From Flavobacterium lacisediminis (GTDB lineage: Bacteria > Bacteroidota > Bacteroidia > Flavobacteriales > Flavobacteriaceae), in the NCBI RefSeq assembly GCF_025909975.1, contig NZ_JAPCIO010000005.1:204007-238574 (forward strand): a stretch of DNA of 34,568 bases, read 5' to 3'. A program made the translations under genes and the position numbers. The first letter of the stretch is position 1. Every line of letters begins with the position of its first letter. Under the pieces are notes generated by a model. The model was given only the letters and a program-made list of their open reading frames with translations, made no database searches and was not told the origin of the DNA. This document shows positions 1 through 7,678 of the stretch, in pieces.

Positions 1-68
1 CGAGTGCCTCAGGCAACGGTATTAAAATCGAGTGCCTCAGGCAACGGTGTGAAAATCGAGTGCCTCAG
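1..68. repeat. 28-bp tandem repeat, edge-truncated
   Basis: Two full units and a partial third. The constant part CGAGTGCCTCAGGCAACGGT occurs at 1-20 and 29-48, and its first 12 bases recur at 57-68. Full units are separated by ATTAAAAT (21-28) and GTGAAAAT (49-56), so the period is 28. Each full unit contains the perfect inverted repeat TGCCT-C-AGGCA (5-15 and 33-43). The constant part is far more GC-rich than its surroundings. The array probably continues beyond the left edge. The period is not a multiple of three, which argues against coding. Function unknown. Confidence 0.85.
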
Positions 69-84
69 CTAGCATTAATCTTAT

Positions 85-118
85 AAAAAAAACGCTCAAG
101 ACAACTTGAGCGTTTTTT
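85..118 (-). terminator. Rho-independent terminator after ribB
   Basis: Perfect stem CGCTCAAG (93-100) / CTTGAGCG (105-112) with loop ACAA, flanked by A8 on the left and T6 on the right. On the minus strand it lies 6 bases past the ribB stop codon and ends in a U-run. Because both flanks are A/T runs it could also work on the plus strand. Confidence 0.92.
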
Positions 119-123
119 GTAAA

Positions 124-1257
124 TTAATAATTTACATAATCGGTGATTTCTAAGCCGTAGCCTATCATTCCTACGCGTTTGGTGGGAGCGGTGCTGTTGG
201 ATAGTAATTCGATTTTGGTGATGTCTAAGTCGTGGAGGATTTGTGCTCCGATTCCGAAATCTTTGGTGTCCATTTTAATTTGTGGGGCACGCATTTCGCC
301 TTGAGATTGTAATACTTTTAATTCGGCAATACGATCTAATAACTCTAAGGATTTTACTTCTTGGTTAATGAAGATGATTGCTCCTTTTTCTACTTCGTTA
401 ATTTTACGGAAAATATCATCTAGTTTCTTATCGTTGTTATCGGTAAGTGTACCTAAAATATCATTGTTGACTTGGGTTGTGTTGATACGTGTTAAAACCG
501 ATTCTCCAGCATTCCAAGTTCCTTTTGTTAAGGCAATGTGTACTTGTTTGTTGGTAGTTTGTAAATACGCACGCATTCTGAATGTTCCAAAACGGGTTTG
601 AATATCAAAATCTTCTTTTTTCTGAATCAAACTATCGTGTTGCATTCTGTAAGCCACTAAAGCTTCAATTGAAACCAATTTTAAGTCGAATTTCTTAGCC
701 ACTTTTACCAATTCAGGTAAACGCGCCATAGTTCCGTCTTCGTTCATGATTTCTACAATAACACCTGCTGGTTTAAATCCTGCTAAACGTGCAAAGTCAA
801 TTGCAGCTTCTGTGTGTCCGGTTCTTCTTAATACGCCACCTTGTTTTGCAATTAATGGAAATATATGTCCAGGACGTGCTAAATCGAATGGTTTTGTTTC
901 AGGGTCTATTAAGGCTTGAATGGTTTTTGCTCTATCGGCAGCGGAAATTCCTGTTGTTACTCCGTTACCTTTTAAATCTACTGATACCGTAAATGCCGTT
1001 TCCATATGGTCGGTATTATTACGTACCATTGTATGTAAGTCTAATTCTTTACAACGCGATTCGGTTAAAGGGGCACAAATAAGACCTCTTCCGTGAGTTG
1101 CCATGAAGTTAATCATTTCTGGGGTTACTTTTTCGGCAGCGGCTAAGAAGTCACCTTCGTTTTCTCTGTCTTCATCATCTACTACTATGATTACTTTTCC
1201 TTGACGGATGTCTTCTATAGCTTCTTCAATCGTGTTTAGTTGTATGTTCTTTGACAT
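124..1257 (-). CDS. ribB: 3,4-dihydroxy-2-butanone-4-phosphate synthase with degenerate GTP cyclohydrolase II domain
   Basis: 377 aa, the length and layout of a RibBA fusion. Residues 1-205 form the RibB domain, which makes the four-carbon riboflavin precursor from ribulose 5-phosphate. Visible motifs are DDEDRENEGDF (27-37), HGRGLICAPL (55-64), RPGHIFPL (128-135) and RRTGHTEAAID (144-154). Residues ~218-377 align with GTP cyclohydrolase II: QTRFGTFRMRAY near its start and DFGIGAQILHDL (333-344) plus GYGLEI near its end. However, the zinc-cysteine segment (normally SECLTGD...RCDCG) reads GESVLTRINTTQVNND (251-266) with no cysteine, and RQEGRGIGL is absent. Only the RibB activity is therefore likely. 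It is the last gene of the ftsK-lolA-lptF/G-ribB run, 4 bases after the preceding gene, and is followed by a terminator. Confidence 0.93.
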   Translation of the reverse strand: MSKNIQLNTIEEAIEDIRQGKVIIVVDDEDRENEGDFLAAAEKVTPEMINFMATHGRGLICAPLTESRCKELDLHTMVRNNTDHMETAFTVSVDLKGNGVTTGISAADRAKTIQALIDPETKPFDLARPGHIFPLIAKQGGVLRRTGHTEAAIDFARLAGFKPAGVIVEIMNEDGTMARLPELVKVAKKFDLKLVSIEALVAYRMQHDSLIQKKEDFDIQTRFGTFRMRAYLQTTNKQVHIALTKGTWNAGESVLTRINTTQVNNDILGTLTDNNDKKLDDIFRKINEVEKGAIIFINQEVKSLELLDRIAELKVLQSQGEMRAPQIKMDTKDFGIGAQILHDLDITKIELLSNSTAPTKRVGMIGYGLEITDYVNY

Positions 1258-1261
1258 GGTG

Positions 1262-2734
1262 TTAGTTGTTGTCGTCGTTATTTTGTGTTATTTTATTAAA
1301 AAGTTTTTTAAACGGGTCGGTTATCCAATCAAAATTAATCATGATACCAATATCGTTTGTAGCACGATAGGTTAAAATTATAGCAAAAGGTGTCATTAAT
1401 AACGATGCCATCCAAGCTCCAAGAAAAGGAGGAATAGTATCTTGTTGCGCTACTTTACGTCCGAAAGTATTAATGAAATGGAAGGTTATGAAGATTAAAA
1501 TAGCAAATACAATAGGCAATCCTAATCCTCCTTTTCGGATAATAGCTCCTAAAGGTGCTCCGATAAAGAACATTAACAAACAAGAGTATGCAATTACAAA
1601 TTTTTCATGAATTGCCAACCAGTGGTTGTTGATGTTTTTTGTTTTACCTTCTAAATCGGTTTTACTACTTTGAATACTAAACTCCGTACTAGCGGCATTG
1701 CTTTTTGCCATTTCTAGTATTTGTTTGCGTTCCAAAGGTGTAAAAATACTTAACAAGTCTTTTTTAGGTGATACGTTTGCATTTGGAACCTTTGGCGTTA
1801 CATTGTTAATCGTATTTTGATTTTTCTTTCTAAAAATATTATCACTACGCATTACAACATTGTCGGCATACGACATCACATCTTTGTTGTAGCTATTTTG
1901 TAATGAATCTAGTGTGTATTTTAATTCTGGAACGGTAAGCATCTTTTCAGATGTAATGTTCCCATCGTCTATTTCGGCTTGATTTAGTTTGGTTAAATCG
2001 ATATTTACCACGTATTTTTCAAAACTACTTTTGGCAAAAGGTAAGCGTTTGCGGTCTTCGAAATTTTTAGGGTGAATGTCTTCGTAATAATAACCATCAT
2101 ACAATTCTAATTGTAAATAATTTGAATCGTCTTCGCTAGTTAAAACCCCTCTTTTGGCTTTGATGATGGTATTAGCGCCTAATCCCATGTTGTTGTTTTT
2201 AACATGCATGGTAACGCCTTCTAGGAACTCGCCATTATCGCCTGATTTTTTATCTACTTTAATGTTAGAAGAACCAATAGTGTTGAATTGTCCTTCAGCA
2301 ATTGCCATAGCTGGTTTTTGCTGTACAATAGTTTTTCTAAGATTGATGAATTTGTATTGCGCATCTGGAATTACATTATTAGCAAAGAAAAACGATACTA
2401 ACGCTAAAATCCCTATGGTAATCGTTAGCATTTTCATGGCGCGTTGTAATGAAATTCCAGAAGATTTCATAGCGGCAAATTCATAGTTTTCGGCAAAACT
2501 ACCAAAGGTCATGATTGAAGCTAACAATACCGAAAGCGGTAATACTAACGGAACAATAGTAGGAGCGTAGAACGATAGGAATTTGATAATTGTAAAAAAG
2601 TCCAAATCTTTTCCTGCTAGTTCGGCAATGAAAAGCCAAATTCCTTGTAAAACGAATATAAAAAACAAGATTACAAATACCGAAGTAAATGTAATCATGA
2701 AAGATTTAATAATGTATTTATCTAATATTTTCAC
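1262..2734 (-). CDS. LptF/LptG (YjgP/YjgQ) family permease
   Basis: 490 aa inner-membrane protein of the family whose members form the membrane part of the LptB2FG transporter, which extracts lipopolysaccharide. Three N-terminal membrane helices (~13-36, 52-78, 100-120) and three C-terminal ones (~379-398, 404-424, 436-456) flank a ~255-residue periplasmic domain, the usual LptF/G arrangement. The motif around FGSFAENYEFAAMKSSGIS (77-95) is typical. The start is GTG at 2734; the N-terminus MKILDKYIIKSF fits the family and the next ATG (residue 13) would cut into the first helix. It begins 10 bases after lolA and ends 4 bases before ribB, so it is co-transcribed. Whether it acts as LptF or LptG cannot be decided from sequence alone. 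Confidence 0.88.
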   Translation of the reverse strand: MKILDKYIIKSFMITFTSVFVILFFIFVLQGIWLFIAELAGKDLDFFTIIKFLSFYAPTIVPLVLPLSVLLASIMTFGSFAENYEFAAMKSSGISLQRAMKMLTITIGILALVSFFFANNVIPDAQYKFINLRKTIVQQKPAMAIAEGQFNTIGSSNIKVDKKSGDNGEFLEGVTMHVKNNNMGLGANTIIKAKRGVLTSEDDSNYLQLELYDGYYYEDIHPKNFEDRKRLPFAKSSFEKYVVNIDLTKLNQAEIDDGNITSEKMLTVPELKYTLDSLQNSYNKDVMSYADNVVMRSDNIFRKKNQNTINNVTPKVPNANVSPKKDLLSIFTPLERKQILEMAKSNAASTEFSIQSSKTDLEGKTKNINNHWLAIHEKFVIAYSCLLMFFIGAPLGAIIRKGGLGLPIVFAILIFITFHFINTFGRKVAQQDTIPPFLGAWMASLLMTPFAIILTYRATNDIGIMINFDWITDPFKKLFNKITQNNDDNN

Positions 2735-2744
2735 CCGAACGAAA

Positions 2745-3407
2745 TTAGTCTAATTTATTGATGTAATAATTAGGATATTTTGATTTGGTAAAGGTAAAAT
2801 GATTTTTCGATAAAGGCTGATTTGTTTTAAAAGAATTAACAGTTAAAGTAGTTTTTGTTCCATTTTTGCCCACTTCAATTACCGTGTAGATGTGTTTTGT
2901 TTGTACATCAATCCCTACAAGGATTTCTTTGCGTTGGTCTTTGCTACTATTTGGGGTTAATTTTACGTATTGAATTTTTCTTCCTTTTACGTTTTGAAGA
3001 ATGTCCCAAGCATATTTGTATCCTGAATTAAAGAAAGTCAACATCTTGTTTGGTGTAATGGCATTATCGTCGTTAGCATCAAAGTTAGCGATAGTTATTT
3101 CTTCATCTTCTGGTACAATAGTGTATACTTTTTTTCCGTCAAAAATCTTGGTTACTCCCATGAAATTTAAGTTGTATAAATTTCCTTGAAGTGCCACATT
3201 TCCTTTGCTTTCTTGGTTGATGTTTTCTTTTGGATTGTTTAAAGTATATTTAAAGTCAATCACAATATTATCGTACGATTTTATTTTCGCCGATACATCA
3301 TCTAACAACTCTTTTGCTTTTTTAGCATCTTGAGCTTGTAATGAAAAACCAATAAGTAGTGCGATTGCAACTTGTAAAAAACGTTTCATTTTATTTTTTT
3401 TATTCAT
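2745..3407 (-). CDS. lolA: LolA-like outer-membrane lipoprotein carrier protein
   Basis: 220 aa secreted protein. LolA carries lipoproteins through the periplasm to the outer membrane. The signal peptide is KRFLQVAIALLIGFSLQAQ with cleavage near residue 25. The mature part shows the LolA-like beta-sheet pattern: KIKSYDNIVIDFKYTL, the FDGKKVYTIVPEDEEI strand pair, NKMLTFFNSGYKYAWDI, and a late TVNSFKTNQPLSKNHFTF. Two starts are possible: ATG 3407, which overlaps the ftsK stop by 8 bases, or ATG 3389, giving MKRFLQVA and a cleaner signal peptide. The overlap with ftsK and the 10-base gap to the LptF/G-type gene indicate translational coupling. Grouping a lipoprotein carrier with an LPS-export permease fits an envelope-biogenesis operon. 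Confidence 0.82.
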   Translation of the reverse strand: MNKKNKMKRFLQVAIALLIGFSLQAQDAKKAKELLDDVSAKIKSYDNIVIDFKYTLNNPKENINQESKGNVALQGNLYNLNFMGVTKIFDGKKVYTIVPEDEEITIANFDANDDNAITPNKMLTFFNSGYKYAWDILQNVKGRKIQYVKLTPNSSKDQRKEILVGIDVQTKHIYTVIEVGKNGTKTTLTVNSFKTNQPLSKNHFTFTKSKYPNYYINKLD

Positions 3408-5922
3408 TGTTTAAAAAGTGTTCCAGTGCTACTAAATCAGGTATTAAAACGGAACGGGCTTTACTACCTTCGAATGGGCCTACAATACCAGCAGCTTCTA
3501 ATTGGTCGATTAAACGACCGGCTCTATTGTAACCTAATTTTAATTTTCTTTGAATTAAAGAAGCGCTTCCTTGTTGTGCGGTTACGATTACTTCCGCAGC
3601 TTCTCTGAATAGCGAATCTCTTTCGGATATGTCTATATCAAGTTTTATGCCACTTTCCTCACCCACGTATTCTGGAAGTAAGTAGGCTTCAGGATAGGCT
3701 TTTTGCGCTCCAATGAAATCACAAATCTTGTCTACCTCTGGAGTATCAACAAAAGCACATTGAACTCTGACGATTTCGTTTCCTTGAGTGTACAATAAAT
3801 CACCTCGTCCGATTAACTGGTCAGCACCACCTGAATCTAAAATGGTTCTAGAATCAATTTTAGAAGTTACTCTAAACGCAATACGCGCTGGGAAGTTGGC
3901 TTTAATCATCCCCGTAATTACATTTACCGACGGACGTTGCGTTGCAATAATTAAGTGAATACCAATGGCACGTGCTAACTGAGCTAAACGTGCAATAGGC
4001 GTTTCAACTTCTTTACCAGCTGTCATAATTAAATCGGCAAACTCGTCTACAACTAATACGATGTATGGTAAAAAGCGGTGTCCGTTTTCTGGATTTAATT
4101 TACGGTTTCTGAATTTCTCGTTGTATTCTTTGATATTTCTAACCATCGCATCTTTTAATAAAGAATAACGGTTGTCCATTTCAATACATAGTGAGTTTAA
4201 GGTGTTAATTACCTTGGTGTTATCGGTGATAATAGCGTCACCACCATCAGGTAGTTTTGCTAAATAATGACGTTCAATTTTATTAAAAAGGGTTAATTCT
4301 ACCTTTTTCGGGTCAACCAAAACGAATTTCACTTCGGCTGGATGTTTTTTGTAGAGTAGGGAAGTCAATACGGCATTTAAACCTACTGATTTACCTTGTC
4401 CCGTAGCACCTGCCATCAATAAGTGAGGCATTTTGGCTAAGTCTACTACAAATGTTTCATTTGAAATGGTTTTCCCTAAAGCAATTGGTAATTCCATTTC
4501 AGCGGTTTGGAATTTTGGTGAAGAGATAACACTCTTCATAGAAACCATAGTAGGGTTGTTATTAGGTACTTCAATACCAATGGTTCCTTTTCCTGGAATA
4601 GGCGCAATAATACGGATTCCTAATGCCGCTAACGACAACGCAATATCGTCTTCTAAGTTTTTGATTTTGGAAATACGAATACCTGCTTCTGGCACAATTT
4701 CGTATAAAGTAACCGTAGGTCCTACAGTAGCTTTAATTTGCGAAATACCGATGCTGTAATTCTTTAATGTATCTACAATTTTGTTTTTATTTTCTTCTAA
4801 TTCCGCTTGATTGATGGTAATACCTCCAGAAGAATATTCTTTTAGTAAATCAATCGATGGGAATTGGTAGTGTGATAATTCTAATGTTGGGTCAAATAAC
4901 CCAAAATCTTGCACCAATTTGGCTGCTAAGTTTTCTTCAACTAATTCTTCTTCTTCAATTTTTTCAATTACAAAAGCGTCTTCGTTTACGAAATCTTCTT
5001 TGGGAATGCTTCGGTCTTCGATAGAAAAATTAGTTACTTCTGGAGTTTCAACTTTTGGTTTTGGATCTAAATTTAGTTCCGATGCAGAAGCAATTGTTGG
5101 TTTTAAAGCTTCTTTATCTATTTCGAAAGAGGAAGGATAAGTTTTCAATTCGAAATTACCCATTTCTTCTTCGTCTTCTGTTAAGATAAAATCGTCTTTT
5201 GAGTTTGGAGGCGTTGTGATTGGTAAATCAGTATTGATTTCTTCTTCTTCTTCATTATTGTCTTCTGTAGTGTCTACTGCTACTGGTGCTATTGTGCTTT
5301 CTGCAGCAATATCTTCATTGAAAGCTGTTTGCGGTTTTTCAAAAACTTTAGTAAAGCTTTCAGGCGACATTTTGATTTTAAATACTAAGAAAATCAGGAT
5401 ACCAAAAAGCAACACTAATAATGTTCCTGTTTTTCCAATGTAATCTTGAATGAAAAGGTTCATTTCAAATCCAACCGTTCCTCCTAATTGCGGAATATAA
5501 TTCCAGAAAAACCCTAAGATTATTGAAACAAAAATGATGAGATAAAAATCCCAAAAGAAGCTTTTCTTTAATTTAGCTAAAGCCATATCTAAAACTAGGT
5601 AAGCTCCCACTAAAAATAAGATTCTAACAAAGATAAATGAGGCAACTCCAAATCCTTTATAAAGGAAGAAGTCGGCTAAGAAAGCGCCAAATTTGCCCAA
5701 CCAGTTTTCGGCTTTAGCGTTTCTATTCGTTAATTCGGTTACTAAATCCTGATCGTTATTTCCTGTAATGAAATAAGAAATAAAAGAAAGTAATAAGGCT
5801 AATGAAAAGAAAATAAGCGAAATACCTAAAATAAACTTCTGCTGACGACTTAAACGCCAAGAGAATTTTTCTTTGGTTTCAGTAGGGTTATTAACGGAGT
5901 CTTTGCTAGTTTTTTTGGCCAT
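3400..5922 (-). CDS. ftsK: DNA translocase FtsK/SpoIIIE
   Basis: 840 aa. FtsK pumps chromosomal DNA through the division septum and aligns dif sites for dimer resolution. The N-terminus has four membrane helices (~29-52, 83-112, 124-141, 165-183). A long acidic linker follows (~205-335, with runs such as NNEEEEEIN). The motor has an alpha part (~350-490), Walker A GATGQGKS (505-512) and Walker B VLVVDEFADL (622-631). IATQRPSVNVITGMIKANFP (658-677) is characteristic. The C-terminal winged-helix gamma domain (~770-838) includes QRKLKLGYNRAGRLIDQLE, which in the family reads KOPS DNA. It is the first gene of the compact run with lolA, and a TACTTTTG box lies 20-27 bases upstream of the ATG. Confidence 0.97.
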   Translation of the reverse strand: MAKKTSKDSVNNPTETKEKFSWRLSRQQKFILGISLIFFSLALLLSFISYFITGNNDQDLVTELTNRNAKAENWLGKFGAFLADFFLYKGFGVASFIFVRILFLVGAYLVLDMALAKLKKSFFWDFYLIIFVSIILGFFWNYIPQLGGTVGFEMNLFIQDYIGKTGTLLVLLFGILIFLVFKIKMSPESFTKVFEKPQTAFNEDIAAESTIAPVAVDTTEDNNEEEEEINTDLPITTPPNSKDDFILTEDEEEMGNFELKTYPSSFEIDKEALKPTIASASELNLDPKPKVETPEVTNFSIEDRSIPKEDFVNEDAFVIEKIEEEELVEENLAAKLVQDFGLFDPTLELSHYQFPSIDLLKEYSSGGITINQAELEENKNKIVDTLKNYSIGISQIKATVGPTVTLYEIVPEAGIRISKIKNLEDDIALSLAALGIRIIAPIPGKGTIGIEVPNNNPTMVSMKSVISSPKFQTAEMELPIALGKTISNETFVVDLAKMPHLLMAGATGQGKSVGLNAVLTSLLYKKHPAEVKFVLVDPKKVELTLFNKIERHYLAKLPDGGDAIITDNTKVINTLNSLCIEMDNRYSLLKDAMVRNIKEYNEKFRNRKLNPENGHRFLPYIVLVVDEFADLIMTAGKEVETPIARLAQLARAIGIHLIIATQRPSVNVITGMIKANFPARIAFRVTSKIDSRTILDSGGADQLIGRGDLLYTQGNEIVRVQCAFVDTPEVDKICDFIGAQKAYPEAYLLPEYVGEESGIKLDIDISERDSLFREAAEVIVTAQQGSASLIQRKLKLGYNRAGRLIDQLEAAGIVGPFEGSKARSVLIPDLVALEHFLNNE

Positions 5923-5941
5923 GTAAACGGAACAATTTTTA

Positions 5942-5949
5942 CAAAAGTA
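5942..5949 (-). promoter_or_regulatory. Putative -7 box for ftsK
   Basis: Minus-strand TACTTTTG matches the Bacteroidota -7 consensus TAnnTTTG. It lies in the 33-base gap after dgkA and predicts a short leader. No clear -33 TTG was found at normal spacing, so dgkA read-through may also contribute. Confidence 0.5.
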
Positions 5950-5955
5950 GCTAAA

Positions 5956-6330
5956 TTAAAACAAATACGGAAAATAAATAATGCATCCGATTGTAATCGC
6001 TGTTAGGGCAGCAAAAAAAACAGCTCCAGCGGCAATATCTTTAATGAAACCGATGCGTTCGTGATAATCAGGATGTACAAAATCTGCTATTTTTTCAACA
6101 GCTGTATTTAATCCTTCAATTCCTAATACTAAACCGAATACTAGAATTTGCATCATCCATTCCATGCGATTAATACCAAAATAGAATCCAGCAAATGTCA
6201 TAATCACAGCTAAAGAGGATTGCACCATAACGCTATGCTCGGTAGTAATCAATTTAATTGCGCCTTTAATGGCAAATCCAATGCTTTTTAATCGGCCTGT
6301 AAAAAGTGTTTCGTCTTTTTCGAATTTCAT
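5956..6330 (-). CDS. dgkA: Diacylglycerol kinase (DgkA family)
   Basis: 124 aa integral membrane enzyme. Family members phosphorylate diacylglycerol (or undecaprenol in Gram-positives), recycling lipid released during envelope synthesis. Membrane segments lie at ~36-52, 57-77 and 100-121. The family signature is EGLNTAVEKIADFVHP (72-87), with E72, N75, E79 and D83, followed by FIKDIAAGAV (95-104). The N-terminal helix RLKSIGFAIKGAIKLITTEHS is also typical. It follows tpx behind a strong terminator and precedes ftsK by 33 bases. I saw no good promoter box directly upstream, so its own transcription start is unclear. The substrate, diacylglycerol or undecaprenol, cannot be told from the sequence. 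Confidence 0.9.
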   Translation of the reverse strand: MKFEKDETLFTGRLKSIGFAIKGAIKLITTEHSVMVQSSLAVIMTFAGFYFGINRMEWMMQILVFGLVLGIEGLNTAVEKIADFVHPDYHERIGFIKDIAAGAVFFAALTAITIGCIIYFPYLF

Positions 6331-6344
6331 TTTATTCGTTTAAA

Positions 6345-6388
6345 TTAAAAAACTGTCCTAAAGTTGATTGCTCAATTTCAGGACAGTT
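6345..6388 (-). terminator. Rho-independent terminator after tpx
   Basis: Outer stem AACTGTCCT (6351-6359) / AGGACAGTT (6380-6388) encloses a 20-base loop with a smaller TTGA/TCAA pairing. On the minus strand the stem is followed by a T-rich tract and starts 9 bases after the tpx stop. It separates tpx from dgkA. Confidence 0.82.
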
Positions 6389-6396
6389 GGTGTTTC

Positions 6397-6894
6397 TTAA
6401 AGTACAGCTAAAGCAGCTTCGTAATTTGGCTCGTCAGCAATTTCTTTTACTTGTTCCGTGTGAAGAATTGTTCCATTTTCATCTAAAACAATTACCACAC
6501 GTGAATGTAAACCAGCTAAAGGTCCGTCAGTGATTTCTAAACCGTAGTTTTTTCCAAAACCACCGTCTTTAAAATCGGATAAGTTGATTACATTTTCTAA
6601 ACCTTCTGCGCCACAAAAACGTTTTTGAGCAAAAGGTAAATCTCTTGAGATACATAATACTTTAGTATTTGCTAAAGCACTAGCTTTCTCATTGAATTTT
6701 CTAACCGAAGCCGCACAAGTTCCAGTATCAATACTTGGGAAAATGTTTAAAACTACTCTAGAACCCGCAAAATCAGCTAAAGTTGCAGTTCCTAAATCGG
6801 TTTTTACTAAATTAAAATCAGTAGCTTTTGAGCCTACTGCTGGCAATTCGCCATTTGTGTGTACAGGATTTCCTCCTAATGTAATTGATGCCAT
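6397..6894 (-). CDS. tpx: Thiol peroxidase (atypical 2-Cys peroxiredoxin)
   Basis: 165 aa, normal Tpx length. Tpx reduces hydrogen peroxide and organic peroxides in the periplasm or cytosol, using thioredoxin as electron donor. The start [18 protein letters not shown] is typical. The peroxidatic cysteine is C60 in PSIDTGTC and the resolving cysteine is C94 in KRFCGAEG; both sit where E. coli Tpx has C61 and C95. The conserved arginine is in [12 protein letters not shown]. There is no signal peptide. It has its own promoter and terminator. The 5' leader contains an unbroken run of 11 A beginning about where transcription should start (6911-6901). Confidence 0.96.
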   Translation of the reverse strand: MASITLGGNPVHTNGELPAVGSKATDFNLVKTDLGTATLADFAGSRVVLNIFPSIDTGTCAASVRKFNEKASALANTKVLCISRDLPFAQKRFCGAEGLENVINLSDFKDGGFGKNYGLEITDGPLAGLHSRVVIVLDENGTILHTEQVKEIADEPNYEAALAVL

Positions 6895-6917
6895 ACCTAA
6901 TTTTTTTTTTTGAATAA

Positions 6918-6925
6918 CAAAAGTA
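6918..6925 (-). promoter_or_regulatory. Putative -7 box for tpx
   Basis: Minus-strand TACTTTTG, identical to the boxes found before ftsK and the BatA-type gene. It lies 24-31 bases upstream of the tpx ATG, with an A11 tract between. No clear -33 element. Confidence 0.55.
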
Positions 6926-7042
6926 AAGAATAATTGGTTAAAGTGTACCTTATCGTTTACTTAAGATTATTTTTTTCTGTTTTTTAAAACCAAGAATTTG
7001 TTTTCAGCGTAAATGCCATTATAAAACTTAAAAAAATATAAT

Positions 7043-7612
7043 ATGAAAACGAACAAATTTTTTGCTACAGCAGTAGTGGCTTTTGGATTATTAGTAGGAA
7101 CATCATCATTTGCTCAAACTAAAGAAAGAACAGTAGAAGTAGGAGGAGCTCCTATGTATCCAAGTAAAAACATTGTAGAGAATGCGGTTAATTCTAAAGA
7201 CCACACTACATTAGTTGCAGCTGTAAAAGCTGCTGGATTAGTTGATGTATTAATGTCAGAAGGACCATTCACCGTTTTTGCCCCAACAAATGCTGCGTTT
7301 GCGAAATTACCTGCTGGAACTGTTGAAACCTTATTGAAACCAGAGAATTTAAAATTATTGCAAACTATTTTAACCTACCATGTAGTAGCTGGAAAAATGA
7401 ATGCAAAAGATATTGATGCTGCTATCAAAAAAGGAAATGGAAAAGCGACTTTAAAAACAGTTAGCGGAGGCACGTTAACGGCTTGGATGAAAGGTAAAGA
7501 TTTATACATTACTGATGAAAATGGAAACAGTGCCAAAGTAACGATTACAGATGTAAATCAAAAAAATGGTGTAATTCACGTAGTAGATACTGTGGTTACT
7601 CCAAAATCATAA
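7043..7612 (+). CDS. Secreted fasciclin (FAS1) domain protein
   Basis: 189 aa. A signal peptide (KFFATAVVAFGLLVGTSSFAQ) is cleaved after about residue 25. Residues ~42-187 are one FAS1 domain: the H1 motif FTVFAPTNAAFAKLP, then LKLLQTILTYHVVAGKM containing the conserved YH, and a closing H2-like block NGVIHVVDTVVTPKS. FAS1 domains mediate adhesion or protein contacts outside the membrane; the partner is unknown. No lipobox cysteine is present, so it is probably periplasmic or released. It stands alone between divergent tpx and convergent esterase genes, with a strong shared terminator downstream. The A-rich leader AAAAAAATATAAT before ATG is typical of Bacteroidota initiation regions. Confidence 0.93.
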   Translation: MKTNKFFATAVVAFGLLVGTSSFAQTKERTVEVGGAPMYPSKNIVENAVNSKDHTTLVAAVKAAGLVDVLMSEGPFTVFAPTNAAFAKLPAGTVETLLKPENLKLLQTILTYHVVAGKMNAKDIDAAIKKGNGKATLKTVSGGTLTAWMKGKDLYITDENGNSAKVTITDVNQKNGVIHVVDTVVTPKS

Positions 7613-7644
7613 TGCTTAAAATGTTTAGTTTAGTTTGTTAAATG

Positions 7645-7674
7645 AAAAGCTCTGAATGTAAGTTCAGAGCTTTT
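7645..7674. terminator. Bidirectional terminator between fasciclin gene and esterase gene
   Basis: Perfect 12-bp stem AAAAGCTCTGAA (7645-7656) / TTCAGAGCTTTT (7663-7674) with a 6-base loop. It is T-rich on the right and A-rich on the left, so it can serve both the plus-strand gene ending at 7612 and the minus-strand gene ending at 7679. Confidence 0.92.
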
Positions 7675-7678
7675 TAAT

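Noticed and set aside
1..68. CRISPR array at the left edge
   Set aside because: The repeated units are directly adjacent and the 8-base segments between the constant parts are nearly identical (ATTAAAAT, GTGAAAAT); there are no unique spacers and no cas genes.
1258..1261. FMN riboswitch controlling ribB
   Set aside because: ribB is the last gene of an operon with a 4-base gap before it; there is no room for an RFN element, and none was seen before ftsK.
4433..5443. Open frames on the opposite strand of ftsK (4433-4759, 4919-5140, 5216-5443)
   Set aside because: They are antisense shadows of a well-conserved gene, low-complexity serine-rich, with no recognisable domain.
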